DNA of 64,000 nt from JARRKU01 sp963675565. GTDB taxonomy: Bacteria > Desulfobacterota > Desulfobacteria > Desulfobacterales > Desulfosarcinaceae. Each line of letters starts with the position of its first letter. Position 1 is the first letter of the stretch. The stretch lies in NCBI GenBank assembly GCA_963675565.2, contig CAXXYD010000004.1, positions 310,001 through 374,000 on the forward strand, read 5' to 3'. Positions 7,113 to 16,430 of the stretch are shown in pieces. The notes beneath the pieces were generated by a model. That model saw only the letters and a program-made list of their open reading frames with translations. It did not search any database and was not told the DNA's origin. The position numbers and the translations under genes are program-made.

Positions 7113-8462
7113 CTATACCACGCCCTGGTCAATCATGGCATCCACCACTTTTACAAAACCGGCGATATTGGCACCGGCCACGTAATTGCCGGCCATGCCA
7201 TATTGCGCCGAAGCATCGATGCAGGTCTGGTGAATGTTTTTCATGATCATTTTCAAGCGCTGGTCCACCTCTTCGCGGCTCCAGGCCAGGCGCATGCTGT
7301 TCTGTGTCATCTCCAGACCGGAAACGGACACCCCCCCTGCGTTGGCCGCTTTTCCGGGTCCATAGAGTATCTTGTTGTCGAGAAAGATATCCACTCCACC
7401 CGGAACTGTGGGCATATTGGCCCCTTCGCAGACCAGAAATACGCCGTTGCTGACCAGGTTCTGGGCATCCTTGGCGCTGATTTCGTTTTGGGTGGCGCTG
7501 GGAAAGGCACAGTCGGCCTTGTGGTTCCACAGCGGATTGGAATCCGCCTGGGGATTCAATTCGGTAAACACGGCATCGGGGTACTGGTCAATATACTCTT
7601 TCACCCGGCCGCGCCGAATATTCTTCAACGCTTTGATATAAGCCAGTTTTTCACGATCGATGCCGGCAGCGTCGTAAATGTATCCGCTGGAATCGGAAAA
7701 ACTGACCGGTTTTCCTCCCAGATCCAGAATCTTCTCCAAGGTATACTGGGCCACATTACCGGCGCCGGACACCAGACAGGTCAGACCATCCATTTGCTTG
7801 TTGCGGGTGGCCAGCATCTCAGCGGCAAAATAGACCGAACCGTAGCCCGTGGCCTCCGGCCGTATCAGGCTGCCGCCCCAATTCAGGCTTTTTCCGGTGA
7901 GAACGCCGGTAAACTCATTGCGCAGCTTCTTGTACATGCCAAAAAGATACCCGATCTCCCGTGCCCCCACACCGATATCGCCTGCCGGAACATCAGTGTT
8001 GGAGCCAATATGGCGAAACAACTCAGCCATAAAACTCTGGCAAAAGCGCATCACTTCCATGTCGGATTTGCCTTTGGGATCGAAATCGGAACCGCCCTTT
8101 CCACCGCCCATGGGCAGGGTCGTCAGCGCATTTTTAAAAACCTGTTCAAAGGCCAGGAATTTAAGGATGCCCAGGTTCACCGACGGGTGGAAACGCAAGC
8201 CGCCTTTGTACGGACCGATGGCGCTGTTCATCTCGATGCGAAATCCGCGGTTGACGTGGATATCGCCCTGGTCATCGGTCCAGGGTACCCGGAAAAGGAT
8301 GACCCGCTCCGGTTCCACCAGCCGCTCGAGGATCTTGGCACTGCGGTACTCCGGATTCTGGTCGATAACCGGCTTGATGGTTTCAACCACCTCGGTTACA
8401 GCCTGGTGAAATTCCTTCTCGCCGGGATCTTTGTCTTTGACGCGATCAATGATGTCGTTCAT
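7113..8462 (-). CDS. gdhA: glutamate dehydrogenase (probably NADP-dependent)
   Basis: 449 residues, the length of the hexameric bacterial NADP-type enzyme. It interconverts 2-oxoglutarate plus ammonium and glutamate. Key segments are intact: the substrate-binding NSAIGPYKGGLRFHPSVNLG, the catalytic-lysine motif PMGGGKGGSDFDPKGKSD, DIGVGAREIGYLFGMYK, and the Rossmann motif CLVSGAGNVAQYTLEK. The coenzyme choice is inferred from overall similarity to GdhA, not proven here. AGAGAAGGAGAG precedes the ATG. Monocistronic by spacing. Confidence 0.96.
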   Translation of the reverse strand: MNDIIDRVKDKDPGEKEFHQAVTEVVETIKPVIDQNPEYRSAKILERLVEPERVILFRVPWTDDQGDIHVNRGFRIEMNSAIGPYKGGLRFHPSVNLGILKFLAFEQVFKNALTTLPMGGGKGGSDFDPKGKSDMEVMRFCQSFMAELFRHIGSNTDVPAGDIGVGAREIGYLFGMYKKLRNEFTGVLTGKSLNWGGSLIRPEATGYGSVYFAAEMLATRNKQMDGLTCLVSGAGNVAQYTLEKILDLGGKPVSFSDSSGYIYDAAGIDREKLAYIKALKNIRRGRVKEYIDQYPDAVFTELNPQADSNPLWNHKADCAFPSATQNEISAKDAQNLVSNGVFLVCEGANMPTVPGGVDIFLDNKILYGPGKAANAGGVSVSGLEMTQNSMRLAWSREEVDQRLKMIMKNIHQTCIDASAQYGMAGNYVAGANIAGFVKVVDAMIDQGVV

Positions 8463-8584
8463 GCGCTCTCCTTCTCTGTGTTATTTAACGGCCTTTTGCC
8501 ATGTTGTCGGCAGCTGAAACTCAAAAACACGGCACACCGGATGTATTTCTCAGAGTTTCCATTGCGGCGGGCCACGTTGATTGC

Positions 8585-10372
8585 CTACCCGGCGGCATCG
8601 GGAAAAATCACTCCGCGCGAACTGCGCCCGTCCACCTTGAGCACCACCGGATGCGTCAATCGCACGTGGGCGACAAACTCCATCTCAACATGGGGCTTTT
8701 GGTCCGTCAACCAATTCCAGTCGATATGGTCCGGCAATCTTGACGATACGCTCAAATAACTGATATCCAGTGACGTCAGATTATGAAAAAAGTGCGCCCC
8801 CTGGGACGGTTCGGCATTGAGATTGGCGGATGCGGTCTCCACGATAGCGGCGACATTTGAAATGTCCGCCCAGCGCACCGGTATTCCCAGCCAGTTGTCC
8901 GCCGACCCCCAACGGCCGGGGCCGATCAGCAGATACTGCCGCTGCTGTGAATCCAGCATGGCGTTCATGGACGCCACCTGGGTCGCGATTTCGCGCATTC
9001 TGGATGGTTCGAAACTGCCGGGTTTAACATATACGACATCTTCAATGGAACGTCGCTCCGTATTGCCTACGGCATTTCCCGAGTGGCAGAAGGCCCCGGA
9101 AATTTCTTCGGGTTGAATCTCCACCGACAGGGAAGAATTGCGCGCCGTCATGGGCCGCATTTGAAGAATGGTAAATTGCACCGCGGCATGGTCGTCGGAG
9201 GGCAGATTTACGGCGAACTCCAATTCAACCGGCACCCCCATGGTTTCTTCACCCATGCGAAGCAATGTCGACACAATTTCCGCCAATGGAAAGAGGTTGT
9301 ACTTCAATGGGCCGGCGAAGGTCAGCACCCGCGGCCCTTCCATTTGCACGGTATCGCGTATGCGGTGTTCGGCAAGAACATAGGTCCCCATCAGCATGTA
9401 GCGCGTGAACTGATCGGAAACATCTGCGACCTGAAGACGCACCACATGGTCGGCGCCGTCCTTGCCAAGCATATTCCGGGCATTCAATTCAAGTGCATAA
9501 AAATGTCTCTGGGCGTACGCCAACACATCTTTCACGCTGCTGCGCTGGGGCAGACGTTTGGGATACTTGGGGCAAAAGCGCAGGGCGCATTCCCCGGAAA
9601 CCACCTGCTGCCCGAGTCCCAGGGCTATGGTGGCCAAACCGTCTTCCGTTTTCATGCCGGCAAAGGGGTAGTAGTTGCGCGATTGCGCCACACCGGAAAT
9701 GGCTGGATAATAATGCTGCCCGTAAGCACGACCTGCCACCTTCTGGATAATGACCGCCATTCGGCCAGACTCCAGGGGCTGCCCGATTCGCCGCGCATAA
9801 GCCTTTGGCTCATTGAAAAAAGTCGATGCATAGACCAGTTTGACGGCGCGCAACAGATGGGCAAGGCGTTTATCAATGCCCGGCTGGTCATTGGAAATCA
9901 TATAGGTCCGGTACAAGCCGGCATAGGCATGATACCGGGCGTCTTCCAGCATCCCGGAGGAACGAACAGCCAGAGGATAGTCGTTGGTGGACAGGTAAGA
10001 CCGCAGGGCTTTGTCCATACCCTCCGGCATCCGGCCATCGAGAAAACAATCGGCCACCGAGGCATCGGGCATGTCTGTCCGGGCCAGATATTCCAATCGA
10101 TTTTTTTGGACAAAGGCATCAAAACCAGGGCTGCCGATCACCAGGGTTTCCGGCAGTATGATATCGACGTCAGGAAACAGGGCCTGCAATTGAGTATTGT
10201 TCAACAGCAATTCACTCAGGAAAACCAGGCCTCGGGCCTTTCCGCCCAGGGGCCCATTGCCGATCATTGAAAACCCGGTCTGGGGATCGATATGGAGCGT
10301 GAATTCAACCGTCATCTGTTTGGTTTCCGAAATGCAAAAGAATGATTTCTCCGGTGCAGCGATATCGGACAT
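8585..10372 (-). CDS. PEP/pyruvate-binding (PPDK N-terminal, ATP-grasp) domain protein
   Basis: 595 residues. The ATP-grasp domain typical of PEP synthase and pyruvate phosphate dikinase is visible: GNGPLGGKARGLVFLSELLL, then YPLAVRSSGMLEDARYHAYA and a segment ending in VQFTILQMRPM. The phosphohistidine swivelling domain and the PEP/pyruvate TIM barrel needed for a complete PEP synthase are absent. The last 150 residues contain a conserved LIGPGRWGSADNWLGIPV segment I cannot assign. It may phosphorylate an unknown substrate or work with a partner. No strong ribosome-binding site is seen; an alternative start is Met20 at 10315. Confidence 0.75.
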   Translation of the reverse strand: MSDIAAPEKSFFCISETKQMTVEFTLHIDPQTGFSMIGNGPLGGKARGLVFLSELLLNNTQLQALFPDVDIILPETLVIGSPGFDAFVQKNRLEYLARTDMPDASVADCFLDGRMPEGMDKALRSYLSTNDYPLAVRSSGMLEDARYHAYAGLYRTYMISNDQPGIDKRLAHLLRAVKLVYASTFFNEPKAYARRIGQPLESGRMAVIIQKVAGRAYGQHYYPAISGVAQSRNYYPFAGMKTEDGLATIALGLGQQVVSGECALRFCPKYPKRLPQRSSVKDVLAYAQRHFYALELNARNMLGKDGADHVVRLQVADVSDQFTRYMLMGTYVLAEHRIRDTVQMEGPRVLTFAGPLKYNLFPLAEIVSTLLRMGEETMGVPVELEFAVNLPSDDHAAVQFTILQMRPMTARNSSLSVEIQPEEISGAFCHSGNAVGNTERRSIEDVVYVKPGSFEPSRMREIATQVASMNAMLDSQQRQYLLIGPGRWGSADNWLGIPVRWADISNVAAIVETASANLNAEPSQGAHFFHNLTSLDISYLSVSSRLPDHIDWNWLTDQKPHVEMEFVAHVRLTHPVVLKVDGRSSRGVIFPDAAG

Positions 10373-10856
10373 ATGTAAATCGGGCTTGCGCTGCGCGCGG
10401 TCCTGGCCTTATATAACGGTGCAATTTCACAACACATAACTGGAACCCATCACCGGCCCTTGCCCCTGCTGCTGACCTGGCCGCAGGAACCCGGTTTATC
10501 GGATAAATTAACGGTTCCGACAAAAATGATCCGTGCCGAACAGTTCAGAGGGCGAATATCGGGATTATAGCACCGCCTTATCCGGGAGAAAAGGTAAAAA
10601 CCTTTTGCCCTTAGCATCATTGGATTCTATTGCTTGACGATGAATACGGGCCATGACTATTCTATCCGGCAGGTATTTATGGCCGGAGGCCCGGCTTTTG
10701 GGTTGCTCCACGGGGGGCTTGCGGGTATACGTAGCAAAGTGCCCCTGCCGGGCAGCGGTCGCCGGCCCCCGGGGGCACCCCTTACGGAACGTGGCGGCAG
10801 CGGACCAACGATGTGAATGTCCGATTTCTGCCACATCAAGAAGGAGATCAGATCTC
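10373..10856. other. 484-bp divergent intergenic region with a GC-rich hairpin
   Basis: Separates the minus-strand PEP/pyruvate-binding gene from the plus-strand pantothenate operon. No convincing gene. A long GC-rich hairpin at 10739-10778 (GTGCCCC pairing with GGGGCAC around another GC-rich stem) lies about 80 bp upstream of the first pan gene, where a leader structure would fall. I could not match it to a known riboswitch class. Confidence 0.5.
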
Positions 10857-11720
10857 ATGCCCATCGGATTCATCGGTGCCGGAAAAGTCGCCACGGCTTT
10901 TGGACGCTACCTTTATGCCGGGGGAATAGCCATCAGCGGCTATTTTGACCGCCATTCCGAAAAAGCCGGGCACGCGGCCCGTGTCACCGGCAGCGCAGCA
11001 TGCAAAAATGCATCGGAGGTGGCATCGCGCAGCGATATTATTCTGCTCACCACACGAGATGACCAGATCGCCGGGGCGTGTGAAGCACTTTGCCGCAACG
11101 GCGATATTGATGCCCGCCACTGCGTCGGGCATATGAGCGGCGCCCATGCTTCTGACATTCTGGCCATGGCGCAACGCTATGGCGCCACCGTTTTCAGCCT
11201 GCACCCCCTTCAAGCATTTGCCGACGAGGAAAAGGCCCTGAAGGAACTTGCCCACACTTTTTTCAGTCTCGAAGGCAACAGGGAGCAGCTGGCCCCGGTG
11301 GAACAGATTCTGGTCAGTATGGGCAACCCTTATTTTACCATTACGGCCGAAAATAAATGCCTGTACCATCTATCGGCCTGTATACTGTCCAACTATCTTG
11401 TAACCCTGATGGACTGCGGGCTGGCTGCCCTGGAACAAAGCGGCATCGATCCGGGCCGGGGCTATAGAGCCATGCGTCCGTTGATCGAGGGCACTTTGGC
11501 CAATATCGACAAGGTGGGAACCGCGGCCGCACTGACCGGCCCCATTGCCCGTGGCGACAGCGGTACTATTGCACAGCACCTCCAGGCGCTTGATCGCCAT
11601 GGACTCAGTGAAATCAAATCGCTGTATACTTTTATGGGGAGAAAAACCCTCGACCTGGCCACCAGGAAAATTCTTCAATCCGACGAAAAAACGGATGCTG
11701 TCCGTGCCCTACTGGATTGA
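10857..11720 (+). CDS. Rossmann-like/DUF2520 oxidoreductase at head of pantothenate operon
   Basis: 287 residues. MPIGFIGAGKVATAFGRYL is an NAD(P)-binding Rossmann motif; HCVGHMSGAHASDIL, FSLHPLQAFAD and a helical C-terminal half (LSACILSNYLVTLMDCGLAAL) fit the Rossmann-like plus DUF2520 architecture (COG5495). The fold resembles 6-phosphogluconate and ketopantoate dehydrogenases. It lies 19 bp upstream of panB and in line with panC, and no panE is present in the window. Ketopantoate reductase is therefore an attractive but unproven role. ATG 10857 chosen because of AAGGAG; longer frames from 10653 lack one. Confidence 0.8.
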   Translation: MPIGFIGAGKVATAFGRYLYAGGIAISGYFDRHSEKAGHAARVTGSAACKNASEVASRSDIILLTTRDDQIAGACEALCRNGDIDARHCVGHMSGAHASDILAMAQRYGATVFSLHPLQAFADEEKALKELAHTFFSLEGNREQLAPVEQILVSMGNPYFTITAENKCLYHLSACILSNYLVTLMDCGLAALEQSGIDPGRGYRAMRPLIEGTLANIDKVGTAAALTGPIARGDSGTIAQHLQALDRHGLSEIKSLYTFMGRKTLDLATRKILQSDEKTDAVRALLD

Positions 11721-11739
11721 CATCAGAAAGGAATCGATC

Positions 11740-12573
11740 ATGGCCGAAAAAAAATTCACTGTTCAATCGTTTAAATCTGCCAAACAAAAAGGCGAACGCA
11801 TCAGTATGCTGACCGCCTATGACTACACCACGGCATCTTTGCTCGACGAGGCCGGCGTCGACTGTCTTCTGGTGGGTGACTCTCTCGGCATGGTGATGCT
11901 GGGGTACGACAATACCTTGCGGGTGACCATGGACGACATGATCCACCACACCCGGGCTGTCGCCAGAGGTACCCGCCGTGCCCTGCTGATCGGCGACATG
12001 CCTTTTCTCTCCTATCATGTCAGCGTTGCCGATGCCGTGCGTAATGCCGGCCGCTTTATCCAGGAGGGCGGCGCCCAGGCAGTCAAGCTTGAAGGCGGCC
12101 CCGGGGTCATCGACAAAATTCGCGCTATCATTAAAGCCCAAATCCCTGTTTTAGGTCACTTGGGGCTTACCCCTCAGTCCGTGAATGCCTTCGGCGGCTT
12201 CAAACTTCAGGGCAAAGACATTGAGGCCGCCCGTCAGATCATCGACGACGCCCAGTTGCTCCAGGATGCCGGGGTGTTCGGTATCGTTCTGGAATGCATT
12301 CCCGACGGGGTGGCCCGGCTGATCTCGGAACGGTTGGAGATTCCCACCATCGGCATCGGGGCAGGGGCCCAATGCGACGGCCAGGTCCTGGTCATTCAGG
12401 ATTTGATGGGAATGTTCCGCAAAATGCGCCCTAAATTTGTAAAAACCTTTGCGGATGGCGGTGATATTACGGTTGCAGCCGTAAAATCCTATATCGAAGA
12501 GCTGCGCAGCGGCGCCTTCCCGGCACCGGAACATAGTTTTTCCATTGATGAAAACGTTCTGGCCAAACTTTAA
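11740..12573 (+). CDS. panB: 3-methyl-2-oxobutanoate hydroxymethyltransferase
   Basis: 277 residues. Transfers a one-carbon unit from methylenetetrahydrofolate to 2-oxoisovalerate, giving ketopantoate, the first committed step to pantothenate and CoA. Motifs: ISMLTAYDYTTASLLDEAGV, DCLLVGDSLGMVMLGYDNTL (Mg and substrate binding), GGAQAVKLEGG, then VLGHLGLTPQSVNAFGGF and IPTIGIGAGAQCDGQVLV. Start ATG 11740 follows AAAGGA and gives the usual family length. 19 bp from the DUF2520 gene and 56 bp from panC. Confidence 0.97.
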   Translation: MAEKKFTVQSFKSAKQKGERISMLTAYDYTTASLLDEAGVDCLLVGDSLGMVMLGYDNTLRVTMDDMIHHTRAVARGTRRALLIGDMPFLSYHVSVADAVRNAGRFIQEGGAQAVKLEGGPGVIDKIRAIIKAQIPVLGHLGLTPQSVNAFGGFKLQGKDIEAARQIIDDAQLLQDAGVFGIVLECIPDGVARLISERLEIPTIGIGAGAQCDGQVLVIQDLMGMFRKMRPKFVKTFADGGDITVAAVKSYIEELRSGAFPAPEHSFSIDENVLAKL

Positions 12574-12629
12574 CGACAAGATGCGATCACACCATCGGAG
12601 TGTCCGCCAAAAGCGTTCAGGATCCCGGC

Positions 12630-13478
12630 ATGCAGACCATCACAACCAAAAAAGAACTTAAAACCGCAATCAATGCCGCTCGTATGGCCGGCAAAACCAT
12701 CGGCTTCGTACCCACCATGGGTTTCCTGCATCAGGGACACCTCTCGCTCATACGCCGGGCCAGGCAGGAAAACGATCTGGTGGTAGCCAGCATATTTGTC
12801 AATCCCATCCAGTTCGCCCCCAATGAGGACCTGGATGCATATCCCCGCAATGCCCGCCGGGATAGTGAAATGATGGCCGCTGCCGCCGTGGACATCGCCT
12901 TTTTCCCGACGGTTGAAGAACTCTACCCCAATGGCTATATGACCTACGTGGAGATAAAAGGGCCCATGACCCAGGTATTGTGCGGTCAATCCCGCCCCAC
13001 GCACTTTCGCGGTGTCACCACCATCGTGACCAAGCTGTTTAACATCGTCACCCCGCACCATGCCTACTTTGGCCAGAAAGATGCGCAACAGGCGGCGGTA
13101 ATCCGGAAAATGGCGACTGACCTGGATTTTGACCTGGAGATTGTGGTATGCCCTACCGTCCGTGAACCCGACGGCCTGGCGATGAGTTCCCGCAACAGTT
13201 ACCTGACGGCCCAACAAAGGATGCAGGCACCGGTACTGAACCGGGCACTGCGTGACGCCCGGAAGATGATCGAAAAGGGAGAACGCAACGCAACCTCCGT
13301 CAGCAATAGGATAAAAGCGATGATCGGCGGTGCCGAGGGTGCTGTTATCGACTATGTTTCCGTCGTGGACGCCGGCACTCTGGCCCCGGCGCAAACCATC
13401 AGCGGTGAAGTCCTCATCGCACTGGCCGTCAAATTCGGGAAGACACGGCTCATCGACAACATCCAGATCAAAGTATAA
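12630..13478 (+). CDS. panC: pantothenate synthetase (pantoate-beta-alanine ligase)
   Basis: 282 residues from ATG 12630, the normal family length. Condenses pantoate and beta-alanine using ATP. Motifs: GFVPTMGFLHQGHLSLIRRA (HIGH-like nucleotide site), ASIFVNPIQFAPNEDLDAYP, THFRGVTTIVTKLFNIV, AYFGQKDAQQAAVIRKM, and SSRNSYL as the KMSKS-like loop. A GTG at 12600 in the same frame would add ten residues and cannot be excluded. Last gene of the pan operon. Confidence 0.96.
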   Translation: MQTITTKKELKTAINAARMAGKTIGFVPTMGFLHQGHLSLIRRARQENDLVVASIFVNPIQFAPNEDLDAYPRNARRDSEMMAAAAVDIAFFPTVEELYPNGYMTYVEIKGPMTQVLCGQSRPTHFRGVTTIVTKLFNIVTPHHAYFGQKDAQQAAVIRKMATDLDFDLEIVVCPTVREPDGLAMSSRNSYLTAQQRMQAPVLNRALRDARKMIEKGERNATSVSNRIKAMIGGAEGAVIDYVSVVDAGTLAPAQTISGEVLIALAVKFGKTRLIDNIQIKV

Positions 13479-13557
13479 TTCATCGACAGTTACTTGCGCG
13501 TCAATGCCATAAACGCAACGTTTGGATTGCACTGTATTTCAGGAGACCAATGAACGG

Positions 13558-14181
13558 CTATGAATCGGCAGACATGCCCCGGCAGCGAATTTCCTTGATA
13601 AAAAGCCTGACCAGTTCCGAATCCAGGCGGCTGCCTGAAATCTCTTCCAACATGGCGATGGCCAAGTCACAGCTTTTACGCTTCTGGTAGGGGCGATCGG
13701 TGGTAATGGCATCGAAACAATCCGCGATGCCGACAATCCTGGCACTTAACGGGATTGCCTTGCCGCTGAGTCCGAATGGGTAGCCGCTGCCGTCCATGCG
13801 TTCGTGATGGAAGAGAACGGCATCGAAAACGATCCTGGGGCAAGAGACCTGACGCAGCATTGTGGCGCCGATAAGGGGATGGTTGTATACTTCGCGGAGC
13901 ATTTTCCTGGAAAGGGCCGCCTTGCGGTTGCTGAATATGGTATCACTCAAGGCCAGTTTGCCGGCATCATGCAGCATCCCCCCCATAGCGGTCTGCATGA
14001 CCTCGCCCATGGGCAGGCCGGCGCAAATGGCCAATCGTTTTGCATAATAGGCCACACGATAGGCATGGGCGTGGGTGTATTCGTCTTTCTGGCCCAATGC
14101 GGAAGCAATCAACAGAAGGGAACGCATGTCATTTCGGTCCATGCCAACGGCAGTTGTCAGCAACTCAGCAGCCTGCGCCAT
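13558..14181 (-). CDS. HD-GYP domain protein (putative cyclic-di-GMP phosphodiesterase)
   Basis: 207 residues, almost entirely one HD-GYP domain without an attached receiver or sensor. The metal ligands and signature are intact: HDAGK at 71-75, HHERMDGSGYPFG at 125-137 with the GYP triplet at 133-135, and ARIVGIADCFDAIT. The family hydrolyses c-di-GMP. It converges on the pan operon and is separated by 192 bp from coaE upstream. GAGAGGG precedes the ATG. Confidence 0.92.
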   Translation of the reverse strand: MAQAAELLTTAVGMDRNDMRSLLLIASALGQKDEYTHAHAYRVAYYAKRLAICAGLPMGEVMQTAMGGMLHDAGKLALSDTIFSNRKAALSRKMLREVYNHPLIGATMLRQVSCPRIVFDAVLFHHERMDGSGYPFGLSGKAIPLSARIVGIADCFDAITTDRPYQKRKSCDLAIAMLEEISGSRLDSELVRLFIKEIRCRGMSADS

Positions 14182-14373
14182 TCAGATAGCCCTCTCAGAA
14201 GAAAAAAGCCGAACAAAATATACGAAGCCAGATATAGATTCAAGCGGAGTTGAACTTCTGAAGCTTATAGATAAAAGAGTATAAGTTGTCAAATTATTAT
14301 TCGATCCCCGGAAGGCGCGGTACAGATTGCCGTTGAATGCGCCGCTGAATAATGGGTGTTGGAAAGATGTATT

Positions 14374-14997
14374 TCAGGTATCGCCCAGAGCCCTGGCGGA
14401 AAAGCGGTCATAGATACGGGCAACCTGTTTTCGTGTGGCGTCCCGGCTCCCGCTGTTGTCGATAACGATGGTCGCCCTGCGTCGCTTCTCTTCCAGGGGC
14501 ATCTGGGCTTCGATTCTCAACCGGGCATCTGCTTCGGACAACCCCTCTCTGCGGATCAGCCGTGCCAGTTGAACAGGATGGGGCACATGGACCACTATTA
14601 TTTCAGCGAGTCCTTCCGTCATGCCGGCTTCGAACAGCAGAGGAATATCCTGGATGACCACGGCGCGGGGGGTTGTCTTCCTCATGTCGTCAAGCTGAGA
14701 TCGGATCCGGGCCCGCACCTCCGGATGAATGATCTTTTCCAGTTGCCGCCGCCGGCCATGATCGTTGAAAACAATATCCCCCAAGCGGTTGCGATCAATG
14801 TCACCGCCCTGCAGAATCACCCCTTTGCCGAAGAGATCGACAATAGCATTCCAGGCCGGCATACCCGGAGCAACAATCTGCCGGGCAATCAGATCGGCAT
14901 CGATAATGACGGCGCCGGCCTTTTGAAACATGGCGGATACGATGGATTTGCCTGATGCGATGCCACCGGTTAAACCTGCAATGAACACGGGCATCAT
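14374..14997 (-). CDS. coaE: dephospho-CoA kinase
   Basis: 207 residues from ATG 14997; last step of CoA synthesis, phosphorylating the 3'-OH of dephospho-CoA. P-loop GLTGGIASGKSIVSAMF, DADLIARQIV, then HPEVRARIRSQ and a QDIPLLFEAGMTE motif are as expected. The frame is open further upstream (to 15078) but CoaE proteins normally begin a few residues before the P-loop. ATGs at 15006, 14997 and 14994 are all possible and none has a strong ribosome-binding site. It lies near panB-panC, the same pathway, but on the opposite strand. Confidence 0.93.
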   Translation of the reverse strand: MMPVFIAGLTGGIASGKSIVSAMFQKAGAVIIDADLIARQIVAPGMPAWNAIVDLFGKGVILQGGDIDRNRLGDIVFNDHGRRRQLEKIIHPEVRARIRSQLDDMRKTTPRAVVIQDIPLLFEAGMTEGLAEIIVVHVPHPVQLARLIRREGLSEADARLRIEAQMPLEEKRRRATIVIDNSGSRDATRKQVARIYDRFSARALGDT

Positions 14998-15221
14998 CCT
15001 GTGCATGGGTTTGATTAACGTCAATTTCCGGCTTTCAGGACCCGCCACCGCCAGTGGATGATTTTTGCCGGAATCCACCGCGCAGCGGCGAGTTACTCAA
15101 ACTAATACCGAACATGCCGGATACAAGCAAATAAATATCGACCAAAAGTTAAGGAACCCCGAGTGCGTGCCGATATAGACTATGAAGCACCAATGCCACA
15201 TCATAGCCCATAGGAAGCAGA

Positions 15222-16430
15222 ATGACCCAAAGCATCTTATTTGTCGATGAAGAACACTTCGTTCACAAAGCCCTTAAGCGAAGTTTTCGGAAAATGCGCG
15301 ATGCCTGGGATATGCGCTTTGTCGGCAGTCCGCAAGAGGCCATTCAATCGCTAAAGAAAGAATCGGCTGATGTCATCGTCACGGAAACGGTTTTTTCCTC
15401 TCAAGACGGAATCGATTTCCTGCAGGACATCCGCAACGAACATCCCGGAAGCGTTCGCATTATCCTGTCCGGTTATTCCGACCAGGATGTGATATTGAAA
15501 TCCGTGGACCTTGCACACCAATATCTGGCCAAACCATGTGAAGACGATACCCTCAAGGCAACCATCAGCAGGGCTTTTATCATCAAGACCCTTTTGGAAA
15601 ATACGGCGCTCAAACAGGTGGTATCGAAAATTGACGCTTTACCTTGCATGCCGGCACTGTATATCGAATTGGTGGAAGAATTAAAATCGGAAGACGCCTC
15701 CATCGCCAGGATCGGTGACATTATTTCCAAAGATATCGGACTTACCACAAAAGTCTTGAAGCTGGTCAACTCCGCTTTTTTCGGTTTGCCGCAGCATATC
15801 TCCAGCCCGGCAAAAGCAACCAGCCTGCTGGGTGTCGACCTCATCAAAGCCATCGTTTTGACATCCGGAACATTTGATAAGTTCGAGCGGCTGAAAGTCC
15901 CCGGATTCTCCCTGGACGACATGTGGCAACATGCCATGGGCAGTGCGGCATGTGCCAAAATTATTGCACAACAGTCCGGGTTAGGCCGTAAAGATACCGA
16001 CATGGCGTTCATGTCCGCCCTGCTTCACGATATCGGCAAGTTGCTCATCGCAGCCCACTTGCCCGAAAAATTCGCCCTGGTGCAAAGCCATATCAACCGG
16101 CACGAAAGTACTGTGGCAGCGGCCGAGATGGCCGTCATCGGCACCACCCATGCCTCAATGGGCGCGTATTTGCTGGGTTTATGGGGTTTACCGGACCCCA
16201 TCATCGAGGCGGCGGCATTTCACCACGAACCCGGACGCATGCCATCATCGAGCCTGAACGCCACCGTCATCGCCCATGCGGCCGATGCTCTGGCCCACGC
16301 AGGACCGAACCCTCCGGAAACAATTGGTGGTATCGATTATGATTTTCTCGACCAGGCCCATCTTCTGCCGGAATTTAAACTCTGGCAGAAAGCGTGCTGC
16401 GACTATTTTCAAAATAATTCAGGCCAATAG
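15222..16430 (+). CDS. receiver-like domain plus HDOD domain signalling protein
   Basis: 402 residues. Residues 1-120 form a CheY-like receiver fold (SILFVDEEHF, RIILSGYSD, YLAKP) followed by an HDOD domain (about 130-330, IGDIISKDIGLTTKVLKLVN) that includes ALLHDIGKLL. At the phosphoacceptor position the expected Asp is replaced: ADVIVTETVFSSQDG puts Glu55 there and the usual MP is missing. The receiver may therefore be locked, or may not use phosphorylation. HDOD proteins act in regulation of motility, c-di-GMP signalling or stress, with no catalytic activity assumed. Confidence 0.88.
   Translation: MTQSILFVDEEHFVHKALKRSFRKMRDAWDMRFVGSPQEAIQSLKKESADVIVTETVFSSQDGIDFLQDIRNEHPGSVRIILSGYSDQDVILKSVDLAHQYLAKPCEDDTLKATISRAFIIKTLLENTALKQVVSKIDALPCMPALYIELVEELKSEDASIARIGDIISKDIGLTTKVLKLVNSAFFGLPQHISSPAKATSLLGVDLIKAIVLTSGTFDKFERLKVPGFSLDDMWQHAMGSAACAKIIAQQSGLGRKDTDMAFMSALLHDIGKLLIAAHLPEKFALVQSHINRHESTVAAAEMAVIGTTHASMGAYLLGLWGLPDPIIEAAAFHHEPGRMPSSSLNATVIAHAADALAHAGPNPPETIGGIDYDFLDQAHLLPEFKLWQKACCDYFQNNSGQ

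Noticed and set aside
7203..8759. 518-codon plus-strand frame across gdhA
   Set aside because: Antisense to an unmistakable glutamate dehydrogenase; no motif, no ribosome-binding site.
9083..10270. 395-codon plus-strand frame across the PEP/pyruvate-binding gene
   Set aside because: Antisense shadow; the minus frame has conserved ATP-grasp motifs.
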